This document shows, piece by piece, positions 1 to 9,418 of a stretch of DNA of 64,000 nucleotides. Position numbers and translations under genes: made by a program. Within the stretch, counting starts at the first letter, position 1, and each line of letters starts with the position of its first letter. A model generated the notes under the pieces. It worked only from the letters and a program-made list of their open reading frames with translations, searched no databases and was not told the DNA's origin. The DNA is from Pomphorhynchus laevis (taxonomy: Eukaryota > Acanthocephala > Palaeacanthocephala > Echinorhynchida > Pomphorhynchidae), in the NCBI GenBank assembly GCA_012934845.2, contig WNNJ02001284.1:1-64000 (forward strand), written 5' to 3'.

Positions 1-1
1 A

Positions 2-1516
2 TTGAAGGTCATCGAAGACAAATTCCCTCGTATCAATCAATTCTGGTACGCGGATGATGGTAATTTAGTCGGTGAAACTAATCAAATCTACAACTCATTC
101 AAATTTCTATGCGAACACGGACCTGCTTTTGGATTCAATATAAATAAAGAAAAGTGTGTGCTGCTAACTACACCTGATAAAGCCACTGATATGTACAAAC
201 TGTTTAAAGACACAGGAATAAAAATCGCCGTCGATGGAACCATAGTATTGGGTGCTCCGATCGGGGATGATAATTATATTCACAAAACGATAAGCTCCAA
301 AATTTCTAAATACTGCTTACTTGTTGATCGTTTAGCTGACGTCGGTGTTATTGATTTACAGGTAAGCTATGCTAGTATGACCAGAGCTTTGCAGCATAAA
401 TATATACACATGCAACGAACGACGAATTGCTTAAATGGCTGGTTCGATGAATTAAATGATACTATTCGGCGTCGCTTTGACGAACTTTTTAATTTGAACT
501 CAACGAACGACAATTCCATGTGGCCATTATTTTCGCTCCCATTAAGACATGGTGGTCTAGGCATAGTTGACCCACGAGTCACAGCACAAGTAGAGTTCGA
601 AAACTCTGAGAAGCTATGTCTTCCTTATTTAGGCGGCTTGTATGGGGTTGAGTTAAAGGCGGAGCAAGATAAGTATATTTCCCAGATACGCACATCAAAA
701 AACGAGATGCACAAATCGCTACTTATGGATAAGCTATCTGATTTAGATAAAACTACTATATGCATATTGGAGCACCTACAAGTCAAGGGTGCTTCCTCAT
801 GGCTATCCACGTATCCTACAAATGACCGTTGTACTCGTCTTAATAATATGGAATTTCGGGATGCAATTGGAGCTCGGTACAATAGACTGTCTTGCGATGT
901 TCCCTTACATTGCCCATGCGGTGAACGAACATCACTGGCACACTCACTAACTTGTCCAACTGGAGGTCATCCTTCGATTAGACACGATTTGATTCGTGAT
1001 ATATTATCCAATACCATGACCGAAATTTGCGATAATGTCCAGACAGAACCAGCTTTGAAATCAGTACATCATAGTATCGTGTTCGAGCGCACAAGCACTT
1101 CTAGAGATCATGAAGCACGTTTAGACATTGCTTGCTATGGATTTTATGGAGGTCGTTCTGAGCGAACTTTATTCGACACATGCGTATTCAACGCATTCGC
1201 GCCGTCCAACCTCTCGAAGTCAACAACGTCCGCCTTTGAATTCCACGAAAAGCGAAAAATCGCAAAGTATCAAGAGAGAGTCATACTAATAGAGAGGGCA
1301 AACTTTGCGCCATTGGTGTTTTCTTGTTTTGGTGGTGAAAGTAAATCGTCGGTCACGATAATTCAGCGCATTGCTCGTAAATTGGCAATTAGAAAAAGAC
1401 ACACATATGCAGAGGAATTGACACGTCTTCGGTCAACGATTGGCATACAACTGGCTCGCTCAATTTCTTTATGCGTTCGGGGTGCCCGTTCTGCTCGCAA
1501 TCGCCCTGCGCGCTAA
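2..1516 (+). CDS. RLE-type LINE element 1: RT C-terminal part plus restriction-like endonuclease
   Basis: The window starts inside the ORF, so the true start is lost. What remains begins just before the RT catalytic motif YADDG (residues about 16-20) and runs through the RT thumb. A zinc knuckle CPCG...H...C sits near residue 304, an RHD motif near 327, and the nuclease core ARLDIACYG (about 372) and FDTCVFNAF (about 391) follow. KYQERV comes next, and the conserved end CVRGARSARNRP closes the protein. The last part matches a PD-(D/E)xK-like nuclease of the kind that nicks the target in RLE-type LINEs. There are 504 codons with no internal stop. The 3' UTR runs to an A-rich tail near 1645. 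Unlike several neighbours it lacks the CCCATTTG hairpin, so it belongs to another subfamily. Confidence 0.85.
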   Translation: MKVIEDKFPRINQFWYADDGNLVGETNQIYNSFKFLCEHGPAFGFNINKEKCVLLTTPDKATDMYKLFKDTGIKIAVDGTIVLGAPIGDDNYIHKTISSKISKYCLLVDRLADVGVIDLQVSYASMTRALQHKYIHMQRTTNCLNGWFDELNDTIRRRFDELFNLNSTNDNSMWPLFSLPLRHGGLGIVDPRVTAQVEFENSEKLCLPYLGGLYGVELKAEQDKYISQIRTSKNEMHKSLLMDKLSDLDKTTICILEHLQVKGASSWLSTYPTNDRCTRLNNMEFRDAIGARYNRLSCDVPLHCPCGERTSLAHSLTCPTGGHPSIRHDLIRDILSNTMTEICDNVQTEPALKSVHHSIVFERTSTSRDHEARLDIACYGFYGGRSERTLFDTCVFNAFAPSNLSKSTTSAFEFHEKRKIAKYQERVILIERANFAPLVFSCFGGESKSSVTIIQRIARKLAIRKRHTYAEELTRLRSTIGIQLARSISLCVRGARSARNRPAR

Positions 1517-1649
1517 ATGAAAAAACGTACAATATTCTTTTAAATTATTTGACGCATCACGTTTTTTGTGTTTGTTTGTACATTTTGGAGTTCTTATAAA
1601 AAAAATTATTCTCTCTAAAAAAAAAAAAAAAAAATTATTGATATTATTA

Positions 1650-1872
1650 TGCACGTAGAGAATCACTCCACTACCCTCGCAGATAAATCTGTCAACTCGA
1701 TAAGATGTATAATTTTCAATCCAGATATCAGCATCAGTAATTCTATCATGAAGCCATGTTTCAGTAATAGCAACTAATTGCGGATGCGAATTCTCAATGC
1801 GGAGTTTTAATTCGTCAATTTTTGAAGACTACGGGCGTTCGTATATAATAACAAACATTCTAAGCTTAAGGG
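1650..1872 (-). mobile_element. APE endonuclease fragment of a LINE
   Basis: Read on the minus strand this encodes the start of an APE-type LINE endonuclease: NARSLQK, then DELKLRIENSHPQLVAITET, WLHD and a VILYVH stretch. The motifs N-A-R-S-L and I-T-E-T-W are the hallmark first two blocks of CR1/Jockey-group endonucleases. A one-base shift separates NARSLQK from DELKL, so the piece is decayed. It sits between the A-rich tail of element 1 and the truncated start of element 2. No RT is attached, so it is a short relic. Confidence 0.7.
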
Positions 1873-1946
1873 TAGAGTCTGCTGAGCCAACGATATCGGT
1901 ATGTATGATTGATAATCCTCGCTACGTCGCTCAAGAGCCGACCACA

Positions 1947-3932
1947 ATCTCACAGGAGTCGATGACAGCCTTCACCGCTAGTCGCCTTATTCCTCTTAGC
2001 AAAAATCCTGGCGTACGTCCTATAGGAATAGGAGATGTTTCCAGACGCATTATATCTAAATCAATATTGAAAATAATATCACCCCAACTGCAAACAATAT
2101 GCGGGAACGTCCAATTCTGCGCCTCGCAGCGTGCTGGCACCGAATGTGTTATTCACGGTATTCGTGACTCGTTGAAGAGAAATCCTACATTCGTGCTACT
2201 CACAATAGATGCTGACAACGCATTCAACAGAGTGAATAGAATGACCGCTCTCTCAAACATGCCAAATATCTGTCCAGCATTGAACACAGTCCTTTCTAAC
2301 CTATACAGAAAGCCGACACTGCTAACAATTGACAGTGAATTCTTACTATCTGCTGAAGGATTTACACAGGGCGACGTCTTTTCGATGGCAGCATTTGCCT
2401 CTGCAACACTTCCGTTACTACTCCGTATCAAAAGAACTTGCCCAAACATTAAACAGTTATGGTACGCAGACGACGGCAACCTCATAGGTTCCCCACAAGA
2501 TGTCATTGAAGCATTTAAGGTGCTTCAATCCGTCGGCCCCTCATATGGCGTACACTTGAATCCGGAAAAATGCAAGGTATATTCCAACGGGAACGACATC
2601 TCGACTTTCCAATCGTTACTTGATAACGCTGGAGTCTCCATCGTTGAGGATGGCTTACCCGTTCTTGGAGTACCAATCGGATCAGCCGAATACATAGAGA
2701 CGTTTATACGATCATCAGTTTCCTCCCTTTGCACATTAGTGTCACAGTTGAAGAAAGTAGGAGAGTTAGACACTCAGGTTGCATACGTGTGCTTAATTAA
2801 GTCTATTCAGCATAAATGGACACATACTCAACGATGCTATGAATGCCCCTCTGCGTGGTTCGCACCTCTGACACTGAAACTAAAGTCTACAATATCACAT
2901 CTTTTTGACATTGATATTTCTCAAGACGATATCTTATGGCGCACATGCCAGTTGAGTTTTCGCAACGGCGGTTTATGCATTAGAGATCCGTCCACGTTAC
3001 CAAGCAACGAATATCGATCATCGACCTCAGTGTGTGAGCCAAGCATACAAGGATATATTGGCTCGGTACTTAATTCTATGCAGGAGACAATTATTAAAAA
3101 TCTACGGGCAGCAAAAGCCTCTAGTGAAAAGCTAGACCAAGAAGATATTTTGAGCAATGCGAGTGGAATTCTGTGTACCGCAATTGAGCATGCTTCAACA
3201 ACAGGGGCTTCGTCATGGCTATCCGGATATCCTACATTCGATCGAGCAACTCGATTAAGTAACATCGAGTTTTGTGATTCTATTTCTTCTAGATACGGAA
3301 TTACGCCTAAATCCGCACCAACTCAATGTAAATGTAGGCAGATTAATACAGTTGCCCATGCTCTCTCATGCCCATTCGGTGGTCTTCCGTCGATGCGACA
3401 CGATGCCGTGCGCGATTTTATTGCCTATCAGCTAACAGAAACATCGTATAACGTACAAGTCGAGCCGCTGCTTACACCAGTCCCGCCAAACTTTGACTTT
3501 AGAAACGGCTTAACGACAAAAGACCGTGATGCTAGGCTCGACATTGCATGCTCAGGGTTGTATGGTGATAGGAGTGAGCGAACTTTCTTCGACATTTGCG
3601 TGTTTAACGCTTTCGCTCAGTCCAACTCCTCCAAGACACCAGAGTCCTGCTATAAGTACCACCAACAGCGAAAGCGCAGTAAATATCTCGAAAGAATAAC
3701 AGAGTTCGAGCGGGGGTCTCTTGTACCCGCCGTCTTCTCATTCTCAGGTGGAAGCGGTGAAAATGCCACACAACTTTTAAGACGGATCGCATCTAAATTG
3801 GCAAATAAGCGAGCAAGCAGATACCCCGACGAGCTTACAAAGCTTAGAACGCGTCTAGGCCTATTACTTGCAAAAATGACATCGCGATGCATCAGAGGAA
3901 CGCGATCTGCAATCGGACGTCCAGAATTTTGA
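1947..3932 (+). CDS. RLE-type LINE element 2: RT and restriction-like endonuclease, 5'-truncated
   Basis: Homology to other family members starts at codon ATC 1947 (ISQESMTAFTASRL). The open frame extends further upstream to 1797, but that part is unrelated. The fingers motif GVRPIGIGDVSRR, motif A LLTIDADNAFNRVNR, motif B GFTQGDVFSMAAFA and motif C YADDG are present. The zinc knuckle CKCRQINTVAHALSC, RHDAVRDF, ARLDIACSG, FFDICVFNAF and KYLERI follow. The frame is uninterrupted to the end. The N-terminal Cys-rich region is missing. The sequence is almost the same as the minus-strand element at 53920-58914, so these are two copies of one subfamily. The 3' UTR carries CCCATTTGCGGG (3964-3975) and an ATT-rich tail near 4020. 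Confidence 0.88.
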   Translation: MSQESMTAFTASRLIPLSKNPGVRPIGIGDVSRRIISKSILKIISPQLQTICGNVQFCASQRAGTECVIHGIRDSLKRNPTFVLLTIDADNAFNRVNRMTALSNMPNICPALNTVLSNLYRKPTLLTIDSEFLLSAEGFTQGDVFSMAAFASATLPLLLRIKRTCPNIKQLWYADDGNLIGSPQDVIEAFKVLQSVGPSYGVHLNPEKCKVYSNGNDISTFQSLLDNAGVSIVEDGLPVLGVPIGSAEYIETFIRSSVSSLCTLVSQLKKVGELDTQVAYVCLIKSIQHKWTHTQRCYECPSAWFAPLTLKLKSTISHLFDIDISQDDILWRTCQLSFRNGGLCIRDPSTLPSNEYRSSTSVCEPSIQGYIGSVLNSMQETIIKNLRAAKASSEKLDQEDILSNASGILCTAIEHASTTGASSWLSGYPTFDRATRLSNIEFCDSISSRYGITPKSAPTQCKCRQINTVAHALSCPFGGLPSMRHDAVRDFIAYQLTETSYNVQVEPLLTPVPPNFDFRNGLTTKDRDARLDIACSGLYGDRSERTFFDICVFNAFAQSNSSKTPESCYKYHQQRKRSKYLERITEFERGSLVPAVFSFSGGSGENATQLLRRIASKLANKRASRYPDELTKLRTRLGLLLAKMTSRCIRGTRSAIGRPEF

Positions 3933-4065
3933 ACCCAAACTGAACTTAATTATCATTTACGGGCCCATTTGCGGGTAACCCAGAGATTGTAAAATAATAA
4001 TAGATTATTATTATTGATAATAATAGAATAAGATATATTACTTATATAGAATAAGTAATACAGTC

Positions 4066-4890
4066 TTTCAAGATGCACTAGCCACCAGATACGGATTTCT
4101 CCATCCCTCATCACCGAAATACTGCCAATGTAAAGAACAAAACTCGATATCACACACTTTCTCGTGCCCTTTAGGCGGCTTGCCATCAATGAGACACGAT
4201 GCCGTCCGTGATTTTCTAGCGAATAGATTATCTGAATGTTGTCGTAACGTAGCAATCGAGCCAAAACTATCCCCTCTGCATGATGAAATATGCTTCCAAA
4301 ATTACGGTACAACTATTGATCGTGAAGCGAGACTTGACATATCATGTTCCGGAATCTTTGGAGACAGAACGGAGTGTACTTTCCTTGATATCTGCGTGTT
4401 CAACGCATACGCTCCCTCTAACTCCAGTAAGAGTATCGGACCATGCTTCGAATATCATGAACTAAGGAAGAAAAGGAAGTATCTTGAGAGAGTAAATAGC
4501 ATAGAGCATGCGTCATTTATTCCCGTAGTATTTTCGATGCTCGGAGGTGCGGGTACGGAAGCGGCAATCCTATTAAAGAGAATCGCGGGCTCCATGGCAA
4601 GGAGTCATAACAGCTCATACAACGATGAAATAAGCAGATTACGTAGTGGCATCAGCGTTATCCTTGCAAAGATGACTTCTCGATGTGTCCGTGGAGCTCG
4701 ATCAGCTATAAATCGTCCTCAAAGGGATTTATGTTTAATCAATGAAGAATAATTTAGTGACTTTTTGAATATTAAAACTGGCTTGGTGAGGTTTTTTTCT
4801 TTAAAATTGTAAATTAAGGCCCATTTGCGGGAACCTATATTAATGTAATAATATTTATAATAAAAAATATAAAAAAAAAAAAATTATTAT
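4066..4890 (+). mobile_element. RLE-type LINE element 3: nuclease-end fragment
   Basis: This is a strongly 5'-truncated copy that begins within the RT-to-nuclease linker (FQDALATRYGF). It carries the zinc knuckle CQCKEQNSISHTFSC, MRHDAVRDF, ARLDISCSG, FLDICVFNAY, KYLERV and the end CVRGARSAINRP. The frame is open to the stop at 4752. The 3' UTR contains CCCATTTGCGGG at 4820-4831 and ends in a long A run followed by ATTATT near 4890. The 5' UTR of element 4 starts directly after it, which makes a head-to-tail junction in AT-rich tail sequence. Confidence 0.85.
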
Positions 4891-7112
4891 TGAAGAAAAT
4901 TTAAAACTGTTCTAGCAAATTACAAGTTTGAAATTCTAAGCTGCTAACAAATAACTATATACAGAGAGTTTAAAATTCTAAGCTGTTAACAAATAACTAT
5001 TTACAACACAATTGAATACACAATTGAAACAACACACAACATAATGCCGCGAGGTAAACCGTCTTCCTTTTCTCGCTGTTGTACGTGTAATGGTTCAGCT
5101 GCAAAATGTATACGTTGTCCTTGTAAGAAATCCGGAAGATCTTGTATTGACTGTCTAGCTACCAGTTGCAAAAATCGCATTAAAGAAACGCCGCTATTAT
5201 TGGACTCCATCATTCCATCCACAGAGCGAACGAATGTATCACATTCAGTGAATGGCTGTATTAACCAAATCTTGGAATTGAACTTGTGTAGTATTGGATT
5301 TACTAATAAATCCACTGAGCTCTTACATAGTAGCACAGATAAACAAACTAACACAGGGATTGACATTGACTCGGTTTACAAAGAAGTCATTTTATGGGAT
5401 CCGAATTTGTTCGAGCTACCAAAATGTAATGCAAGCTTCGAGTTCATCGACAATTTAGCGTCATTTTATCGTTTATGCGTCGATGATCAAACACAGATAG
5501 AATTAAGTCTTAAATCATCTACGGTGATGTGTCAGTTAATTTTGCAAAGAACGGAATCTCGTCGTGTGAGTACAAGACGCAAAAATATTGAACGCAGACT
5601 AAAATTATGGAAGGAACAAAACTTGTTCGAGCTTTTATGTGAAGCAAGAATCCTTCAAAGTCAGAGAAAGTGCCAAAGCCAAAGGACATCTAGAAAATCA
5701 AGTTGGGTCCAGAAATTTATTCAGCTAATGACACATCACAAGACAAACTCAGCGATAAAATTGCTTGAAAATCCTCACAATCAAATGGGTATAATGGAGC
5801 TGGACGATACTTTTGAATCACAGAGTGTGCGGCATAAGCTATTACAGCTTCACCCTGAAGCTTCCGACATAAGTGAAGGCGTAGCTTTAAATAGTCCTTT
5901 ACCAAACATGGTTAAGCACCACCCAGTACGTTTTGAATACATATCAAGCGATGACATTATAGAGGCAGCTCGACGCACTCAAGGATCAGCAGGACCTTCA
6001 GGAATGGATGCGCAAATATGACGCACAATGCTATGTTCGTTCGGAATATCATCTTCTCGACTAGCTTCCAGTCTCGCTGATTTTTCGTATCTAGTGGCAT
6101 CCGTTAATATCAACCCAGACTCTCTTACAGCATTTACAGCAAGCCGTTTGATTCCATTGAACAAGGACCCCGGCATCAGGCCGATAGGGATTGGTGAGGT
6201 ATCACGCAGAATAGTTGGAAAAGTTCTGGCAAAGTTGATAAGTAAAGACTTACAGATCGTGTCGAAATGCGAACAATTGTGCGCTGGCAAAGATGCGGGG
6301 TTGAGGCTGCGATACATTCCATTCGACAGGTTTACATGGAAAACAGTGACATGTGCTTGTTGCAGCTAGATGCTCGAAATGCCTTTAACTGTGTGAACCG
6401 TAAATTGGCTCTAGCAAATATAGAGTATGTTTGTCCTTCACTAGCAACAGTGCTGCGTAATGTGTATGGTAATCCAGCAACTCTTTCAGTCGACAAGGAT
6501 TTAATGTTTTCCAAGGAGGGGTTCACGCAAGGTGATCCTCTGGCAATGATAGCATTTGCTGCGTCTTCACTTCCACTAATAATGAAGCTGAGAGCTATAG
6601 CACCAAACGTTACTCATCGCTGGTTTGCAGACGATGCGAATTGTGTGGGTAGTCGATCTGATGTATTGAGAGTCTGGAATGGTATCCGCGAAATCGGCCA
6701 TAGATATGGATTTCATCTAAATGAACAAAAATGCCAGGTTCTAGTACATAAAGATCAAATAAAATTAGCAGAGAAGACTTTCTGTGGTACAGGGCTTAAG
6801 ATTATATACCAAGGTACAGAAATTCTTGGTTCTGTCATTGGAGATCAAACATATATGGACCAATTTGTTCATGGCAAAATTGAAAACTGGATTGAATCAT
6901 TAAAAAATTTGAATTTAGTAGCGAATGAAGATCCATACGTCGCTTTTGCAGCTTTGACGCAGGCGCTCCAATTCAAGTGGAATTATGTTCAACGAACTTG
7001 TATGGCTAGTAGCACATGTTACGAACGTCTTTCATCGTATATATTCGACACGATCATTCCGAAGTTGACAGGAGTTGATTTAGATACGGGACAACTTGAT
7101 TCGATAATGATT
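4890..7112 (+). mobile_element. RLE-type LINE element 4: 5' UTR, Cys-rich N-terminus and RT, broken
   Basis: The 5' UTR (about 4890-5043) holds a near-repeat of AAATTCTAAGCTG. The ORF starts at ATG 5044 with MPRGKPSSFSRCC, a start shared with three other copies. The N-terminus has the pattern CCxCN..AA.C..C.C......C..C (to about residue 45). A linker follows, then GSAGPSGMDAQ at the end of the first open stretch. A TGA at 6019-6021 replaces the Trp codon seen in relatives. The frame continues (VRPIGIGEVSRR in the family form) and then shifts near 6290-6310. Motif A LLQLDARNAFNCVNR, GFTQGDPLAMIAFA and FADDA are in the second frame. The copy stops at 7112, where element 5 begins, so its nuclease is absent. 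Confidence 0.85.
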
Positions 7113-7153
7113 CCATAAGTTCGAGTCCATCAGGAATGGACTCGAACTTATGG
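7113..7153. repeat. Perfect 18-bp foldback at the element 4 / element 5 junction
   Basis: The arm 7113-7130 is the exact reverse complement of 7136-7153, with a 5-base loop (CAGGA). The right arm is native element 5 coding sequence (GMDSNLW). The left arm is extra DNA placed exactly at the 5' truncation point. This looks like template switching onto the opposite strand while the 5' end of element 5 was joined. Confidence 0.9.
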
Positions 7154-9232
7154 CGCAGCATGCTTACTAAGTTTGGCAGTCATTCACAGTCATTGGCAAA
7201 GGCTCTTGCCGACCTTGGAACTCATATCGCAGCGGAAAGCGTGATTCCCGGCTCACTTGATGCTTTTACAGCTTGCAGGCTTGTAGCAATCAAGAAGAAT
7301 GGAGGGGTTCGTCCGATTGGAATATGCGAGGTTCCAAGGCGAATCATTTGTAAGGCTCTCCTAAAGATCATTACCTTTGATTTACAGGAATCCGCCGGTT
7401 GTATACAGTTAGCCGCCTCACAGAAAGCGGGGATTGAGTATGCCATTCGATCTGTACGGGATGCTTTCCAAGCGAAGGAAGACCATTGCATCCTGGCAGT
7501 TGATGCCTCTAATGCATTTAATGCCATTAACAGAAAAGCTGCACTACACAACATTCAATATGTATGCCCTTCGTTGTATACAGCACTGAACAACATATAC
7601 ATGCGACCAGCCAAACTCTGTCTTGGTGGAGATAGTATACTGTCAGAAGAGGGATTTACGCAAGGTGATCCGTTCGCTATGGCGGCTTTCTCGATGGCTA
7701 CCCTTCCATTGGTGAATGAAATCGCTAGAGCGGTTCCTAGTGTGCTGCAACGATGGTTTGCAGACGATTCGAATTTCGTAGGGACTATGGTCGACTTGCA
7801 GAAAGTATGGGAAATACTAATTAGAAAAGGACCAATATATGGTTATCATGTCAATGCGACAAAAACGCAACTACTAGGTCATCCGAGTGCTGACTTTTCT
7901 ACTCCAAAAATAGCGGTTAATCACTCGATTTCAGGCATTTCAATTTTGGGCGCACCGGTTGGTACGGAAAAGTTTATCGACGACTATATATCCGAAAAAT
8001 GTTGTAAATGGGTTTCGTTATTGGAACGCCTCGTGTCGATTTCCTACGTTGACCCTCATGTAGCGTATGCCGGTTTCACAAAATCGTTTCAGTTCAAATG
8101 GTCCCATCTGCTAAGAACTGTCCAGTGTTCACCATCCCAATTTGATTCAGTAAGTTCGACCATTTTCGAAAGGTTAATACCTGAATTAACACAAATCAAG
8201 GTTGACTCGAACTGGAAATCAGTTTTATCAATTCCGATAAAGTTGGGTGGTATTGGGATCATGGACCCGACACATGCATGTGCCGTTGAGTATGAATACT
8301 CGGAAAAAATTTGCAAAACATTCGATTACGGGCTAAATGTCATCGATCTGTGTCATTTGCAGAAATCTACAATTCACAATATTTCTAAAATGAGGACACA
8401 GGCTTTCCAAAACAAATTACTTTCCACTATCCAGTGCATGGACTCGGCATCTTCCAACATTATCGCACATGCTGCAATGGTTGGTGCGTCAACTTGGTTA
8501 AGTGCACTACCGCTCGTCAAGGATGGTTTTCATCTCAGTCGTAACGAGTTCAGTGATGCCTTATGTTCGCGTTATGGTTGGACCCCCCCAAACGTATCTC
8601 AAGACAAATGCGCATGTGGAACAACACAGTCTGTCAGTCATGCTCTCTCCTGTAAAACGGGTGGTCTTCCGATTATACGCCATAATGCCGTACGCGACAT
8701 CCTTGCCTTAGAACTTTCGGAGGTATGCCATGGAGTTGCTACTGAGCCCGTACTTGCGGAGGTTCCGGAGACATTGATCTTCGAGAAGGAAACAACGTCA
8801 AGAGAAAGCGGTGCACGACTCGATGTGGTATGCTGTGGGATGCGGGGCGAAAGATTCGAGCGGACGTTTATAGACGTCAACGTTTTTTCAACACTTGCCC
8901 AATCTAACGTCAACCGTAGCCCAGAATCCTCTTTCCTCTACAATGAATCCCGTAAGCAGTCAAAGTATGCCGAGAGAATATCAATCGTCGAACACGGATA
9001 TTTTGTTCCTGCCATATTCTCGACTTCTGGCGGAATCGGAAAATACGCCATGGGTATACTCAGAGATATCACCGCCAAGCGAACCCTGAGTAACAGATCC
9101 GCTTACCCAAGTGTACTAAGTCACCTTAGGAGGCGCATCGGATTTGCATTAGCTCGTGCAGTGTCTGCGAGCCTCCGGTGTCCTCGCTCGACAAGACGGC
9201 ACCCCTATCGGCAGATGACGACAATAGCTTGA
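7136..9232 (+). CDS. RLE-type LINE element 5: RT and restriction-like endonuclease, 5'-truncated
   Basis: The open frame of 698 codons starts inside the PSGMDS block that precedes the RT, so the Cys-rich N-terminus is lost. Visible motifs in order are GVRPIGICEVPRR, LAVDASNAFNAINR, GFTQGDPFAMAAFS, FADDS, LGAPVG, the zinc knuckle CACGTTQSVSHALSC, IRHNAVRDI, ARLDVVCCG, FIDVNVFS and KYAERI. The end is SLRCPRSTRRHP. The frame has no internal stop. The catalytic motif is FADDS where most relatives have YADD. The 3' UTR includes CCCATTTGAGAG (9268-9279) followed by TAAC, and an A tail plus ATT repeats near 9345. The element lies in the same direction as elements 1-4. Confidence 0.88.
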   Translation: MDSNLWRSMLTKFGSHSQSLAKALADLGTHIAAESVIPGSLDAFTACRLVAIKKNGGVRPIGICEVPRRIICKALLKIITFDLQESAGCIQLAASQKAGIEYAIRSVRDAFQAKEDHCILAVDASNAFNAINRKAALHNIQYVCPSLYTALNNIYMRPAKLCLGGDSILSEEGFTQGDPFAMAAFSMATLPLVNEIARAVPSVLQRWFADDSNFVGTMVDLQKVWEILIRKGPIYGYHVNATKTQLLGHPSADFSTPKIAVNHSISGISILGAPVGTEKFIDDYISEKCCKWVSLLERLVSISYVDPHVAYAGFTKSFQFKWSHLLRTVQCSPSQFDSVSSTIFERLIPELTQIKVDSNWKSVLSIPIKLGGIGIMDPTHACAVEYEYSEKICKTFDYGLNVIDLCHLQKSTIHNISKMRTQAFQNKLLSTIQCMDSASSNIIAHAAMVGASTWLSALPLVKDGFHLSRNEFSDALCSRYGWTPPNVSQDKCACGTTQSVSHALSCKTGGLPIIRHNAVRDILALELSEVCHGVATEPVLAEVPETLIFEKETTSRESGARLDVVCCGMRGERFERTFIDVNVFSTLAQSNVNRSPESSFLYNESRKQSKYAERISIVEHGYFVPAIFSTSGGIGKYAMGILRDITAKRTLSNRSAYPSVLSHLRRRIGFALARAVSASLRCPRSTRRHPYRQMTTIA

Positions 9233-9418
9233 GAAAACTTGTTGCTTAAACATTTATAAACATTACGGCCCATTTGAGAGTAACAATCATCATTGTAAAT
9301 TTCTCAGTAAATCAGTTTTCACATTAAAAAAAAATTATTATTATTGTTGTTCAATTTTTTTTATTTTTTTTTAAATAATTGATAAATTAATAATAATACA
9401 TTTATGATTTGTCATGTT

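Noticed and set aside
1797-1946. N-terminal 50 codons of the ORF that contains element 2
   Set aside because: Not homologous to any RLE copy and partly antisense to an endonuclease fragment. The element starts at 1947.
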